Shown here piece after piece: positions 1-12,239 of a stretch of DNA of 64,000 bases. Under the pieces are notes generated by a model. It did not search any database. It saw only the letters and a program-made list of their open reading frames with translations, and had not been told where the DNA came from. Origin of the DNA: Camellia lanceoleosa. Its lineage: Eukaryota > Streptophyta > Magnoliopsida > Ericales > Theaceae. Every line of letters begins with the position of its first letter. The first letter of the stretch is position 1. The stretch lies in contig CM045758.1 in the NCBI GenBank assembly GCA_025200525.1, positions 194,034,463-194,098,462 of the forward strand, written 5' to 3'. A program made the position numbers and the translations under genes.

Positions 1-1432
1 TATGAGTTATAATAATTTGAATTAAGTTTTGAAAATTCTTTCCAAAACTCATAACCAAACAAATTTTTTTATTTCACATGTCAAATCAAATTTTCAAAAC
101 TCAATTCAACACTCTATTAAAAAGCCATAACCAAACAAATTTTCTATACTCAAATCATAATTTCATAACTCACAAACTCAAAATACAACTCATACTCTCA
201 AATCATATTTACAAAACTCTACCAAACGCAACCTTCCTTTCTTTATGGGATTGGCTCTCTCCTGATTGGATTGGAGAATATTATTAGTCTGTGAGGACTT
301 ATCAAGGGTTATGTTTTGATAATTTAAATTATTTAATTTGTAGAACTCGTCGAGTATTATATATCTATAAAAAATTACGTTGATCGAATATCGATAACTA
401 TTTCATTGGATTAGATTTTTGTTAATCGTTTATTTTTTCATCGTTCATTTTTTTTTTATATATATAAAACTAATTTGATCACGTAACTATCGATATCCGA
501 TTAATGTGATTTTTTACAAGTGTATAGTACTCGACAAGTTCTATACATTACATAATTCAAATTATTAAAATAAGACTCGTGATAAGTCTCTACAAGTCCA
601 ACAGTATCCTCTAACCAAACCCTTTCTTTATATCTCCAAATCTTTCTCTTAGATTTTCTTTTACGGCCGTGAGAAATCCCCCGAATCCGGGGGCCCGAAT
701 CCCCATAATTTTCATTTCAAGTAAAAAAAAAAAAAAAACAATTGCCCAAATTAAAAATTAAAAAGATTAAGAGAAATATTTTTAAAGAGATTTTTCATTT
801 TCCTTTCTTTTATTGTCCCTTCTTGGGATTATTTCAAGTCACGTTGGCTGAATCATATTTTCCTAGATGTGGGACAATTCTCCAAAATAACTGGACTGTA
901 TTAAAGTTGGTTGGAGTAGAGTTTATAATAAAATATATTAGTCAAATTGACTAGATGCTCTCAAAAATTACATGAACTCGCCACAGCGAGCCCTCCCATT
1001 TCATGGGCTCAGAAGAATCTGTCTCCATCACAGTAATTTTCTTCCATTCCCCCCCCCCCCCCCCCCCCCCCCCGGGTCCTTTTTAGATGGGTTGACAATT
1101 GGACGACTTTGAGGGTTATTTTAAAAATTAATTATTTTAATTTTTTTTATAAAAATACATAAAAAAACAATTAATATTTTAATAATAATTTTTTAACTAT
1201 TTCCCAAATTTATCTCGAGAGGCAAGGTGATTTCATTCAAACATCAACCTTTATTTTCACGTCAATAAGTTTGAAAAATATTTCATACTATTAATTTAGT
1301 ACCGCTAATGAAGTGACATCATATGAATCTCATCACTAATGTGATAATTTAACCTCTATTTTTTATTTTATTTTTTTCTTCTTTACACTATCACCTCATC
1401 GTGGTCCTTTTAAAACTTTCAATTTAATACTC
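1..1432. other. AT-rich intergenic DNA
   Basis: No open reading frame here has a recognisable protein or codon bias; short ORFs at 78-287 and 742-954 are low-complexity chance ORFs. The stretch is AT-rich with homopolymers, a C-run near 1049 and a GC-rich patch near 665-705. The part from about 963 belongs to a degenerate duplication described separately. Confidence 0.7.
1049..1073. repeat. poly-C homopolymer run (25 C)
   Basis: An uninterrupted run of about 25 cytosines followed by GGG. The length is probably approximate, since runs like this are hard to sequence and prone to slippage. Confidence 0.9.
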
Positions 1433-1435
1433 TAA

Positions 1436-1646
1436 GGCCATGTTTGTTTGGGCGGATTGGATTAACATTCCCATGACTAATAGTCTTAGGACTACGAATT
1501 CGTTGAATTATATATCCTATCTTAACTAATAATCAAGTTTAAAATAATTAATCCGTACTTTAATTATTTAACCAAACATCGGATTAACAATTTTATTGAA
1601 CTATTAATCCAATCCCAAACTCATGTCCACCCAAACAAATATGACT
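1436..1646 (+). mobile_element. Tourist-like MITE, copy 1 (211 bp)
   Basis: The element begins GGCCATGTTTGTTTGGG and ends with an imperfect inverted copy of it. It is flanked by the 3-bp direct repeat TAA (1433-1435 and 1647-1649). A TWA target duplication with a G-rich terminal repeat is typical of PIF/Harbinger (Tourist) MITEs. It has no coding capacity. A copy of exactly the same length lies in the opposite orientation at 27774-27984. Confidence 0.8.
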
Positions 1647-2289
1647 TAAATGGAACTGGTTAAGTTTCTTGCTCTCAAAAAAATCTGTCTCCATTCACAG
1701 TGAGCCCCGCCCATTTCATGCTCTCAAAATAATCTGTCTCCATCAGAGTAATTTAATGACTTTTTTATATTATTTTTATATTTTTTTTTTGGATTGACAA
1801 ATGAACGACTTTGAGGGTTTTCTTAAAAATTAACTACTTCTTTCGTCTTAAAATAATAATTTCTTTTGATAAATTTAATTTTTTTTAATAGTACAATTAT
1901 TATACTTTAAAAATATTAATTTTTTAAAATTACTCTTTGATAGTACATTTTTTAAAAATATCAATTGTCATAATTGTATTTTTTATATTGTTAATTAATT
2001 TAAAAGAAGGAAAAAATAAAAAATTCATATTTTAGTTCTTAATTTTTGAAAAGAAACTAATATTTTGAGATAATGAAATATAGAACAAGAAACTAATATT
2101 TTAAATCAAAAGAGAGTATTTTAGTTGATTTTTTAATTTTTTTATAAAAATATATAAAAAAAAATAAAATGAATAACTTTTTAATTATTTTAACTAGTTT
2201 CAAACTTGTCCAGAGAGACAAAATGATTTCATTCACACATCAACCTTCATATTCACGCTAATAAGTTTCTTAAATAAATTATTACTATC

Positions 2290-3060
2290 TGTTGGCTACA
2301 TATTTTGTAAAAGCCAATTACAATTCGACACGTGGCAGAATGAGGGTATTATTGGAAGATGATTTTAATCTTAAATCTCAATCATACACGTGGCAATAAA
2401 TATTGGTTCTCAAGTGGTCTGAGTAGCACTAGATCAGGAATGAGATACAAGGTGACGTGGCTTCAACGGTTACCTATATTCAAATTCAAATACAGGAGGG
2501 AAGTCCAACTGCAAGTGATGGCGTAGTGGAACTATTTCTAAGGTAACATGATCAGCGATCATGGAGGAGCAGTTCGACGGTTCGAAGTACAGTTCGAAGA
2601 TCATCTCTAACAAGTATAAATAGCAAGGAAGTTCCCAGAAAAGCCCCCCAGACTCAGATCATATAAACCAGTTTTACTTCATATTTTCCTTTCTAGTTTT
2701 ACCTTTTCCTGTATTTTAAATACTTGTTCTTTAAATACCTGCATTGTATTTCAATTCATAAGAGTAGTCTTCAAGTAGATTCAAGTAGATTGTTGCTGTA
2801 AACTTCCTCAAGGCTGAGTTTGGACTATTGTAAGTGTTTATGTTAATGAAATACTTCAATTGTTCTTCGTATTAATTGTTATTTCTCTTAATTTCTCCTA
2901 AAGTCAAGTCACCAGTAAAAGTCCTCTTCATTGAAATTTGAAAGAACTAAAACATAGTCGCCGATAATTGATTGGCAATTATAATTTCAGAAGGATCGAT
3001 TGATCCTTCTTTGGCACGCCAGATTTACAAATATACCCTTGAAAAGTCAAAAAGCCAACA
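2290..3060 (+). repeat. 5' LTR of Tat-type element
   Basis: 771 bp, starting TGTTGGC and ending GCCAACA. It carries a TATAAATA box at 2615-2622, a plausible promoter. It matches the 3' LTR along its whole length; most differences are small and lie at CAG/CTG/CCG positions. Confidence 0.9.
2615..2622 (+). promoter_or_regulatory. TATA box of 5' LTR
   Basis: TATAAATA within a stretch conserved in both LTRs (26675-26682 in the 3' LTR). The position fits the U3/R boundary of an LTR promoter; the start of transcription is inferred. Confidence 0.55.
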
Positions 3061-3070
3061 TATATATTTT

Positions 3071-3080
3071 TGGCGCCGTG
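3071..3080 (+). promoter_or_regulatory. Primer binding site of Tat-type element
   Basis: TGGCGCCGTG lies 10 bases after the 5' LTR. Its first nine bases match the tRNA-Asp-type primer site (TGGCGCCGT...) used by many Tat/Athila elements; the match then breaks off, so the tRNA assignment is tentative. Confidence 0.5.
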
Positions 3081-3092
3081 GGACTAATTAAA

Positions 3093-6000
3093 ATGGCTAG
3101 ACGAAGACGACAAGGAGAAAATGAACGCTTGGAAGAAGGCGTAGAAGGAGAGGTAGAAATACCTAATCCAGAGGAGAATGTGGTAACACACCCTGTGGAG
3201 ACTCCTATGTTATCAGAACCTTTGGTCGAACAGACCAGTACTTCTGGACAAGAACCATATGTTCATAATATTGGACGAAACCAAGGAATTGGGCCATCAA
3301 CCGTTCCATCTTCTCAGCCAACAAATCCATAGGATGGCTTGGTAGATGTTATGGGACAACAACTAATGAACACAATGGAAAGGTGGGCAACATCCTTTTT
3401 GGATCGAATGAGCAACCACCAACCAACAAATACAAGACATACAGAGGAAATTTTAAATGTCCTCGGCAAAAGATTGGCTAGAGAAAAACAGCCTATGCAA
3501 GTTAATGGACAAACTAATGGTCAGACTAGTACTCAGAACTATGAAAGACCATTGCCTCAGTCTTGGTATGAACCCATTTCAAGGCCTGTAGTAGGCCAAA
3601 ATGCCTCAGTACTCAACAGTGAAGCCACACCAGTTGGCAGATCTGGCCAAGTACAAGAAACTGGCATAAGAATGATGGCAAATCCCATGTTCGAAGCCAT
3701 ACCTGGCACCAGGGGTTATAATAATCCCTTATTCGAATTTATACGGGGGTTGGAAGGTTTGCCTACAAATGGAAGGACACAATGCCTATTCCAACACCTT
3801 TCACAGTCCTTTCGCGGGGAGGCTCAAAGGGTTATCCATACCCCAACAAGAACTGCACCCACCACAGGTCCCAAATGTACCATTGTATGGACCAAGAGGA
3901 CCACAGGCACAAGTTTGTCCACCAAACCCTGTGTTTGCTCCTCCGATGAGTGGTTAAGAAGCCCAAAATATGGTCCATAGGGACCAAATTGTCGATATTG
4001 TTAGGGAGATATGTGGACCAATGGCTCGGGGTCTAGACTCCAGATACTGAAAACCATACCCAGTGGGTAGATAGGGTGCATGAATACCCAAGAGGGTTGA
4101 ATACCAGATTTCACCTTATTCTACACGAATCGAAATCAATCAACAAGAGAGCATATTGCTAGATTATTTGCTTCGGTGGTGAATTCGCTAATCATGACTA
4201 TATAAAATTGAGATTATTTCCAAACTCTCTAAGCGGGGAGCGTTTGTATGGTATATCAACCTTACACTGCTCCATTCAAACTTGGCAAGATGGAAGAGGC
4301 ATTTCATGCCCAATTTTTCAATCGGAGCGAGAGGTATCCATGGCAGATTTGGCAAGATTGAATCAAAGACCTGAAGAAAAAGCTACTCAATTCATTGCCA
4401 GATTTAAAAGGGCTCGAAATAAATGTAGAGTCATCCTTCGAGCGAAATTTATGCGATTGGCTCAAAAGCGGTTTAGAGTTCGAGCTTGAAGAAGTTTGAC
4501 TCAATCAATTTAGGATTTGGTCGAATTAACCTATAAGGTGTCTCGATATGAAGCATTACTAGAGGAAGAACAAGATCGAAACAATGCTTCATATAAGACA
4601 TACTGAGATCCCAATTATGAGATTGATGCAGCGAGATTGTGGGCAAAGAACACATGTCATGAAGCATTAATTCATAAGGATACGACTATCGACCAGCAGT
4701 TTAAAAAGAAAGACTTTCACAGAAAGTATTCTTTCGATTTAACAAAAGCAGATGACATTTTCGATCATTTGCTTGCAGCCAATTTCCTTAAGTTACCAAA
4801 AGGAGTAAAACTGCCTTCTCTTGATGAACTTAAAGGAAAAGTATACTGTAAATGGCATAATTCTTGGTCTCACTCAACTAAAAACTACATTATTTTTCGA
4901 GACAGGATCCAAGAGCAAATCCGGAAAGGAAGTTTGAAGTTCCCGACCAAAACGGAGAAAGCCATGGGAATTGACAGTAACCCGTTTCCAGAAGTTGGAG
5001 AAAGCGCGGCTAATGTGGTTGTTCCAAACTTTCAGAATTTATCTCTGCAGGAATTGGAAGAGGTCAATGTGCAAATGCATATTGCCAATCAGACAGCTGC
5101 CAAGAAAGAGACCAGAAATCTACCAGTTATTGGACAGAGTCTCTCATATCATAAGGAACATTCTGATGAAGAAATATTGGACGACGATTCTTTGGAAGCA
5201 GCTGTAATGCAAAGAATGTGTCCAAGGTGTAGACTAAGCTACAAATGGTTGAAGGGGCTTCCAATTGATGGGAAGCAATACTATAAGGATGTTCAGAGAC
5301 GTCCTAGATCGACCAACGCTTACAACAAAAGGCAATACCCGGCTAGTGATAGGCAGCGGCCAGTGGTGGTTGAGCCTGCAGTTGACAGAACAAATGCTAA
5401 GGGTAAAAGGCCCTTGTATGAGTCTAGGCCACTTAACTACTATAGAATGGAGAGCAAACATTCTGAAAGAAGATTAGAGAGGAGTTCAGGTTATGGGACT
5501 AAAGCCAGAGATTGGCTCCCCAGATCAACCTCACACAGAACAGAAAATGGCCATTTCAAACAAAGGCCAGAATCAAGCTCGAAACATGAGACTAGAACCA
5601 AGCACTTACCTCCACGGCCAATTTCGAAGATGGCTTCGAAGGTGGAAAAGGGTGGTTCAACATCTGAATCAGTAAGCTCTTGGGTACCTGGAGTTCCAGA
5701 TTGGTTTGTAATGCAAAACAAACCTAGGGAATTGCCTGACAGGAGAGATGTTGGAATCACAGGCAGAATGGTCAAGCCTCCTTTGGTGGCCCCAAACAAC
5801 TGGGTATTGCTGAAGCACCCAAAGACAAAGGAGCCAAACATGGTTCCGGTTATTTCCAGATCACAAAGGAGGAAAATTCAGCGCAGGTACACCCAAGATC
5901 AAAGAAGATCTCAAAGAGAGAAGAGAGTTCTTCACATGTCAAGACGAAGAAAAGAAAGCCAAGTCGCACCATGTTCCAAAACCGACGCTACAAAGTAAAG

Positions 6001-6616
6001 TGGTTTGTAGCAGAGAACAATTGGCCCAAGTTCATTCTGAACTAAAGGCCAGAGAGAAGTCCAGTTTGGCAGGATTGGAGAAGGCTCTGATGGAAAGTGA
6101 TAGTGAAATAGAAGAAGAGATTGGCATGAGCCAAAAGAAGGAAATGGCAGAAGAAGAAATGTTGAAGCCTTCATTTGAACAAACATTTCGATTGGCTTAG
6201 TTGAGAAGGATCCTTCGAAGGGATCAGTTATCAATGAAATACCAGAATGCAGCATGGAGGACGCTGCTGAAGACATTGAGCAAGGTAGCCAAGAGGGGAA
6301 GAAGGTACAACCAGCCATCCAGTTTGGCTCATTTCCACCTGTATCAGTAAACATGGTACATATACTACCTCATGAATTTCAGGCTGAAAATGAGGATCAG
6401 GAGGACCAAGACATGGATCCAATTCCTGTTTCTAGTGAGGAATCACAAGTGAGCATGGTACAGGATGCTCCTGAAATGGCTATTCCTATGGAAGTTGAGT
6501 GTGAAAGCGAGGAGGAGGTGAGCATCAACCTCTCATATCCTTTTGAATACCCCTCGAATTCCATGACCCAACATGTTAAGCCTTTGTACATTAAGGCTTT
6601 CTTTGATGGTATCTGA
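3093..6616 (+). pseudogene. Gag of Tat-type element, broken
   Basis: Gag is the structural protein of the retrotransposon particle. Reading starts at ATG 3093 (MARRRRQGE), soon after the primer site. A TAG at 3330 interrupts it, and reading resumes in the same frame to 3980. The core retrotransposon gag domain is visible at about 4208-4500 (SMADLARLNQRPEEKATQF) in shifted frames. The longest open block is 4637-5998 (453 codons), containing the cysteine-histidine part YCKWHNSWSHSTKN and a basic tail. An acidic segment follows at 6000-6616. Several frameshifts separate the blocks. The domain order fits Tat elements; functional Gag is unlikely unless the frameshifts are sequencing errors. Confidence 0.75.
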
Positions 6617-6960
6617 TTAAACGAGTCCTAGTAGACAATGGGGCGGCGGTTAATTTATTGCCAAATCTTCTTTGAAGAAATTAGGAAGAAGAATCGTGTT
6701 GATTCCAACCAAGACAACCATTCTTGGCTTTCTTTGGAGATAAGCAGATGGCCCAAGGTATTCGCCTATTAATTTGAGTGTAGGAACCAGGATTGTATGA
6801 CAAAGATTCTTCGTGATCGATGCAATGCTAAATATAATGCCTTACTTGGAAGAGATTGGATTCACACCAACAAGTGTACCTTCCTCTTTGCATCGAAGAT
6901 CATGATGGCTCGAGCAATGGAGAGACGGAGGAGATTGATGCAGATCCTCAACCCTTCATA
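6570..6960 (+). pseudogene. Aspartic protease region of Tat-type element, broken
   Basis: Directly after gag the frame KPLYIKAFFDGI stops, and in a neighbouring frame reads LVDNGAAVNLLP, a Tat/Athila-type variant of the aspartic protease active site with DNG in place of DSG or DTG. Downstream sequence can still be followed in pieces to about 6960. It is too disrupted to give one ORF. The role in the family is cleavage of the Gag-Pol precursor. Confidence 0.55.
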
Positions 6961-7660
6961 GCTTTGTCAGACTTTGCAGAGGCCAAACTATATATTGAGG
7001 AGTAACCCCACTCGAGATATTGAGGAAAGTGATGGCTCGGCCGAGTGACGGTGATGAGGAAGTTACACATCTGAAGCACTTAGTCCAAGAAAGTCTTGAT
7101 GAAGAGGTTGTCGTGAAAGATGACAACGATGCAGTTGTAGGCAAAGAAGTGAAGGGCGAGAGGCCAAGTCATTGGCTTTGATTAAATTCTCATCATTGGA
7201 TGTAGAAGCAATAGTCCGAAGAAATGAAACAAGAGAGAAGCCATGATAATTGGTCGTAAACAAGAAACAACAACAGTCGAAGTTTGACCTTTGGGAAATA
7301 TTGTGCATTGGACATTGAAATAAAAGTCCGAAATACAAGAGGAAGACGCCTTATGGACAGATTTTGTATGCATGAGGAAGAAAGCGAGATGTCGAGATAA
7401 AGAAACTAGAAGCGAGCAGGGAAAAAGGTTGCTTCAAAGGTTGAAGAAACCAAAGAGAAAGCTTCAATGAATTCTCGACGCAGACCCCTTAGAAGAAGTG
7501 AATTTAGGGAAGGTTACGCATGTTTCACTTATATAAGTACTTGTTTGAATGCTCGACAGAGACCGGTTGTTGGTTGTTTTAAAGAAATACAAAGATTGTT
7601 TTGCATGGTCCTATAATGAACTACCGATTGGATAGATCATTGGTGGAACATAGGCTCCCT
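6961..7660. other. Degraded protease-RT linker of Tat-type element
   Basis: About 700 bases between the protease motif and the first RT motifs. No ORF above 90 codons has recognisable content. Minus-strand ORFs at 6956-7373 are serine-rich shadows. By position this is the protease C-terminus and the N-terminal part of RT. Confidence 0.5.
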
Positions 7661-7919
7661 TGAAGCCTAATTTCAAGCCATACAAGCGAAACCAAGAAGG
7701 ATGAGTCCAGATGTAATTGAAGGTCAAGGAAGAAATTCTTAGACTACTTAAGGCAGACTTTATTAGACAAACGGGTATGTTGAATGGCTATCTAATATTG
7801 TTCTGTAGTTACGAAAATGGCAAAATGAGGATATGCATCGATTTGAAATTTAAATCTAGCAACTCCTAAAGATGAGTACCCTATGCCTATAGTGGATCTG
7901 TTGGTGACAGCTTAATGAG
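7661..7919 (+). pseudogene. Reverse transcriptase, 5' part (interrupted by nested element)
   Basis: Broken frames carry the early RT motifs of Gypsy elements: VEWLSNIV, then KMRICIDLK, then a VDLLV segment immediately before the nested LTR begins at 7920. The RT continues at 17458 with the next conserved block (MDGHSGYNQI). The nested chromovirus therefore landed within the palm domain, separating early motifs from the YIDD catalytic motif. Confidence 0.7.
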
Positions 7920-10382
7920 TGTAACAACCCTCTTGATTCGACATCAGTATAACCCGAATTATATCTCGATTCGCTAAACCGAATCGATAATGACCGATAA
8001 GTGAACTGGATGAACTATCAAGCATCGAATGAAACTAAAACGAAATTGAATGAGATAATCTAATGAATTGCATTTCTATCTGATTAACTGATGTGTGATC
8101 TGCTTGTGTTTATGTGTTTAAACTGTAATTGAAGGCCTTATCGGCGACGATTTAGGAACCGCTTAGTGTTTTGTAATCGAGGAGAATATTTGTGATTTAA
8201 TGATATAATTATCTGAAAATTGATTTGGAATGATTAAATTAGATTAAATTAAGTCAATTAAAGAGTTTGAATTAATTACCACATTGCCATTGGATGGACC
8301 TTTGTTTAATCTTGTTTAAGAGCCTTATACACTTAGTTAAAACAATACTCCATCAGCCCCTTCCTTTGTCTCCACCGAAATTAGAAGAGAGTTAGGGAGA
8401 GAGAATTGATTTTTCATCACATTTTGCTTGTTGAGCTTGAAACTTAAGAGGATTGAAGTGTTGACCCCATTGTTGATCTCCTAGGCTCTCAATTGAAGAC
8501 TTAAGGTAGGAATCCATCTCTTTGATTGTGTATTTAAGGTTGATCTTGCATGTTCATACATCATTGTAGAACTAAGACATGAATTTGCTCATAAATGGTG
8601 AATTGAAGCTCAAATGTTACATGCATGCTTGAATTGTTATATTTTGAAGTTAAACTCTTGAAGAATCATACATGCATGTCCATGTTTATATTCTAGTTCA
8701 TGTTTTCAGAATGTTTTCCCACTAATGAGTCCCTTTGGACAAGAATTGAAGGTTAATTTTGGATTAAAACTCAGGCATTGCATGTTTGAAATTGTTCTTG
8801 AAATTGGGTTTGAAAAATGGACTTAATTGACTCACCTTTGGGGCTTGAATTCATAAATTGGCTTTTGAAACTTGTTATACATTGTTTTGGGATGTATTCT
8901 CGAATTTGAGCCCAAGAGGTCGAGAATTGAGGTGAGAATGCTTGGTTTGAGCTAGGAAGGCAACTGAAATTCCATTTGGCTTCTTCGCTTCAGCGAAGAT
9001 TCCTCGCCGAGCGACCAACGTTTTCCTCGAGCCCCGCCGAGTGAAGGATTGGTGGCTCGAGCGTAAAATCGAACATCCAAGATTTTTTCTTTTTCATCGA
9101 CCGCTCGGCGAAGGAAGTCTCGCCGGCGAACCCTTTGATTTTGGAAGCTTCGCTCGGCGAGCATCGGCGAGCATCGCGTAAAATTGAGCATCCGATATTT
9201 TTCTTTGTTTCATCGGACCGCTCGGCGAAGGATTGTTCGCTCGGGCGAAGCCTTTGTTTTTGCAACCTTCCTCGGGCGAAGGAAGGCTCGCTCGGCGAGA
9301 CCCTATTTCAAAGAACTTTTGAAAAGTGCCTTCCAACTGTATTTTTGCATCCTCATCGCATCCTAGGCATTCTTAGGCCTAGTTTAAAGCATCTTAATGA
9401 GGATTTAGACATAGAACCACACCGAGGGAATTTAGGGATTTAATTATCATCCTTTCCAAGCGTAAACTTAGTGTATTCTATTGATTGATCGCTTAGGGTT
9501 GACTCTCGGGACGCCAGCTCTAGCTCTTGATAGCCCAATCCGTGAGTAACAGTTGTGTAAAGATATGTTCAAATGGTTTCATTTTGAATATTGAATCGAA
9601 CTATTTATTGAACTGATATTGTTTATTGAATGAATGTATGTCTGTATTTAATCGTATTGTGGCATCCTTAGCACCTTGTTATTGGTATTCTGAGCTCTGT
9701 CGGTTTCCTTGTGGAACCATCTTGTTTGATGGCCATCATTATTGTTGGGTGCAAAGGCCGGTCCTTTTGGACCCTCTTGTTTATAGGCTAATGGATGTAC
9801 CACATATGGTGATTGATTGAAATATTGATTGGTGAAATCTTGAAAGATTGAAATCTTGTATAATGAATTGATTTCATTCTTGTAAGGACATTCATTCATA
9901 ACCTCTTTACACGTTATGTTATTCAGGGCTTTAGCTCACTGTTTATATATATATGTAGGTTCTCGGCAACTGCATCGAGCTAGGGCGTGGGTTTGATCCC
10001 GATTTTGTCGGCCCGGCCTATGTGCCTCCTTTGTGAGGTTCGAGATGCCATGCCATGGCTTGGGGTGTTTTTGTTTCCCCCTGTCTCCTCTTGTTTTTGT
10101 ACCTTTTGTATAGATTTCTTTGTCTGTTATCGAGGATTCGATCCGTCTTGGCTTGTAAAGGATTGTATAGATCAGTCTGGATTATTGTATTTGCATTGTA
10201 TGAATGCATAAAATGTTTTTGACATACTGATTTACATTTCGATGGACACTAGTTACTTCTTGTATTGGCTTCCGCCAGCCTCTACTACTGTTTGATCAGA
10301 TATTACTATCGCAGGCCTTGGTAATCTCGGATTCTTGGCGATTCTGATGCTAAACCCATAGGGCCGGGTTTGGGTCGTGACA
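7920..10382 (+). repeat. 5' LTR of nested chromovirus
   Basis: 2463 bp, from TGTAACAACC to GGGTCGTGACA. Short ORFs inside it (for example 9135-9443) are chance frames. At about 8985-9305 it holds a cluster of GCTCGGCGAG-like units that correspond to cleaner CTCGAGCG palindromes in the 3' LTR. A TATATATATATGTAGG segment lies near 9945. Confidence 0.88.
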
Positions 10383-10385
10383 GAG

Positions 10386-10397
10386 TGGTATCAGAGC
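10386..10397 (+). promoter_or_regulatory. tRNA-Met primer binding site
   Basis: TGGTATCAGAGC, three bases after the 5' LTR, is the exact complement of the 3' end of initiator tRNA-Met, the usual primer of chromoviruses. Confidence 0.92.
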
Positions 10398-10586
10398 GCT
10401 ACTTGACCACGAGTTATACCGCACACACGTGTCCAAATGAGCTATAGGGTGTCCTAGAAAAGCAATTAGGGCATCTCATGAGTTTGAAAAGTGTGTGCTT
10501 TTAAATGACTGATTATATATTAAAGCGTTAAACTGTTTAATTGTACAACTGTTTATAATGATAACTGTTATAACTGCTATAGTGAA

Positions 10587-11570
10587 ATGGATAATGCAAA
10601 TGAAACTGAAGCATCATCCTCTGAGGCCAGAATGGCCAGACTTGAACAAATGATGGGACTAATAATTGAAAGACTCGAACAACAATCAGACCATGACACC
10701 TCCTCCTCCTCCTCGGTGAACGAGAATGTCTGAGAATGTGAATGCTAATGAGGTGGACATTATTACCTTGACCCATAAGTTCGAGAAGATGAAACCGCCG
10801 TCCTTCGGGGAGGCTTAGAACCGTTAAAGTGAAGCTTGGGTTCTTGAGGCGAAAGTTGTTTGAGATGTTTAGTGCTCGAAGCCAACAAAATCTTGTTAGC
10901 AACCTTCACCCTTCAGAAGAAGCAAGAAGGTGGTGGATGTTGACCCGTGGCGAATACTATTGTGACTTGGACTCGGTTCAAGAGTCCTTCTTTGAAAAGT
11001 ATTTTCCCGATTGCATCGAGAGATAGAAAAGTGATCGAGTTTGAACAACTAAGACAGGGCAATATATGCATTGCGAATATGAGAAGAAATTCATGAATTT
11101 GCTAGGTATGCACCTCATATGGTGGATACGAATATAAGAAGGCCGAAGGTTTGAAGGAGGCCTTATTGCTAATATACAAGATGTAATTAGTGTTACGAAA
11201 ATGCCAACTTTTGTGGGTGTTCTCGGCCGAGCATTGATGGCGAGATAAATATTGCGGCGATGAAACAATCTGAAACCGACAAGTGAGTGGCAAGGGAAAA
11301 GCGGGGTTTTAAATTTAAGAAAGGCAAGCATAACCCGGAAACAAGAAAGCGAGAATCTGGGTCGACTACTAGCCCGACCAAGGAGTGGATTTACTCCACC
11401 TGTTCCATATGTGGCAACAAGCACAAAGGGTTTGCTACAGTTTGAACTGTTTGAGGTGTGGCAAGGTGGGCCTGAGAATCAAGCGCCCTCTGCTCCACCT
11501 TAGTAGTAAAAATTGCACCAAGCGCAACATCAAATGTAGCACCAAAACCGAACCCCAATACTCTTAGGAA
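10587..11570 (+). pseudogene. Gag of nested chromovirus, broken
   Basis: The ATG at 10587 begins MDNANETEASSSEARMARLE, a typical coiled start. Frameshifted blocks then show EEARRWWMLTRGEYY (about 10915-10960), the signature of plant chromovirus gag, and further segments at 11040-11280. A CCHC zinc-knuckle remnant with CLRCGKVGL appears near 11450. At least five frame changes occur within 1 kb. The product would bind RNA and form the particle; this copy cannot do so as read. Confidence 0.75.
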
Positions 11571-11577
11571 AGAGCAC

Positions 11578-12093
11578 ATGAGGCGGGGCAGTATTCGCCC
11601 TAATCTTAGGGAGATGTGCAAAACACCGAAGGCTGTTGTGTCAGGTATCCTCTCTATCTGTGCTCAAAATGCTTATGTATTGATTGATTCGGGGTCTACA
11701 CATTCTTATGTGTCGCATGCTTTTTCGCGTAAATTGACTAGACCCTTAGAACCTATGAACTATTTGCTAGCTGTATCATCACCTGTTGGGGGATCCATGA
11801 CATGTGCATATATGTATCCTGCTTGTGAGATTATCATTGGGGATATGCATCTGTTTATTGATTTACTACCATTGAACATAGACCACTTTGATGTAATATT
11901 GGGGATGGATTGGCTACAAAAATATCATGCCACTATAGACTGTGTAACAAAACAAGTAGTTTTCCGTCCACCGGGTTTGCCTGAATTTGTGTTTAATGGG
12001 AGTGGAGTAGTACCTCCTCCATATCTGATTTCTTCTGTAAAGGCTGTCAAATTGATTAGAAAGGGGTGTAAAGGATATCGTGTTACGTATTGA
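11578..12093 (+). pseudogene. Aspartic protease of nested chromovirus
   Basis: The best preserved block of this element: 171 codons containing the active site LIDSGSTHSYVS (about residues 36-47) and the conserved FDVILGMDWL (about residues 103-112), both diagnostic of plant Gypsy protease. In the family it releases mature Gag and Pol proteins. The reading frame is open through the whole domain but is cut off from gag upstream and RT downstream by stops, so it is listed as part of a defective polyprotein. Confidence 0.85.
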
Positions 12094-12239
12094 TGTACTG
12101 CTAATGATAATGTTAAAAGCGATGTGAATTGTATTCCTATAGTCGAGAATTCTGGATGTATTTCGGATGAATTGCGGGATTTGATTGTGAAATTGAATTT
12201 ATTGTGGATGTGGTTAGGGTACCCGGTACATCTAAAGCC

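Larger units (their letters stand above)
963..2270. repeat. Degenerate direct duplication flanking a MITE
   Basis: Three blocks recur in the same order. Blocks at about 963-1035 and 1672-1755 share a CTCAAAA..ATCTGTCTCCAT core. Blocks near 1090-1130 and 1790-1830 share ACGACTTTGAGGGTT. Blocks near 1195-1275 and 2200-2270 share TGATTTCATTCA.ACATCAACCTT. The second unit is longer and more diverged, and the 211-bp MITE lies between the units. No protein is encoded. Confidence 0.6.

Noticed and set aside
8952..9443. Protein-coding ORFs on both strands inside the nested LTR
   Set aside because: They arise from the GCTCGGCGAG repeat cluster, are not shared in frame with the other LTR, and have no domain.
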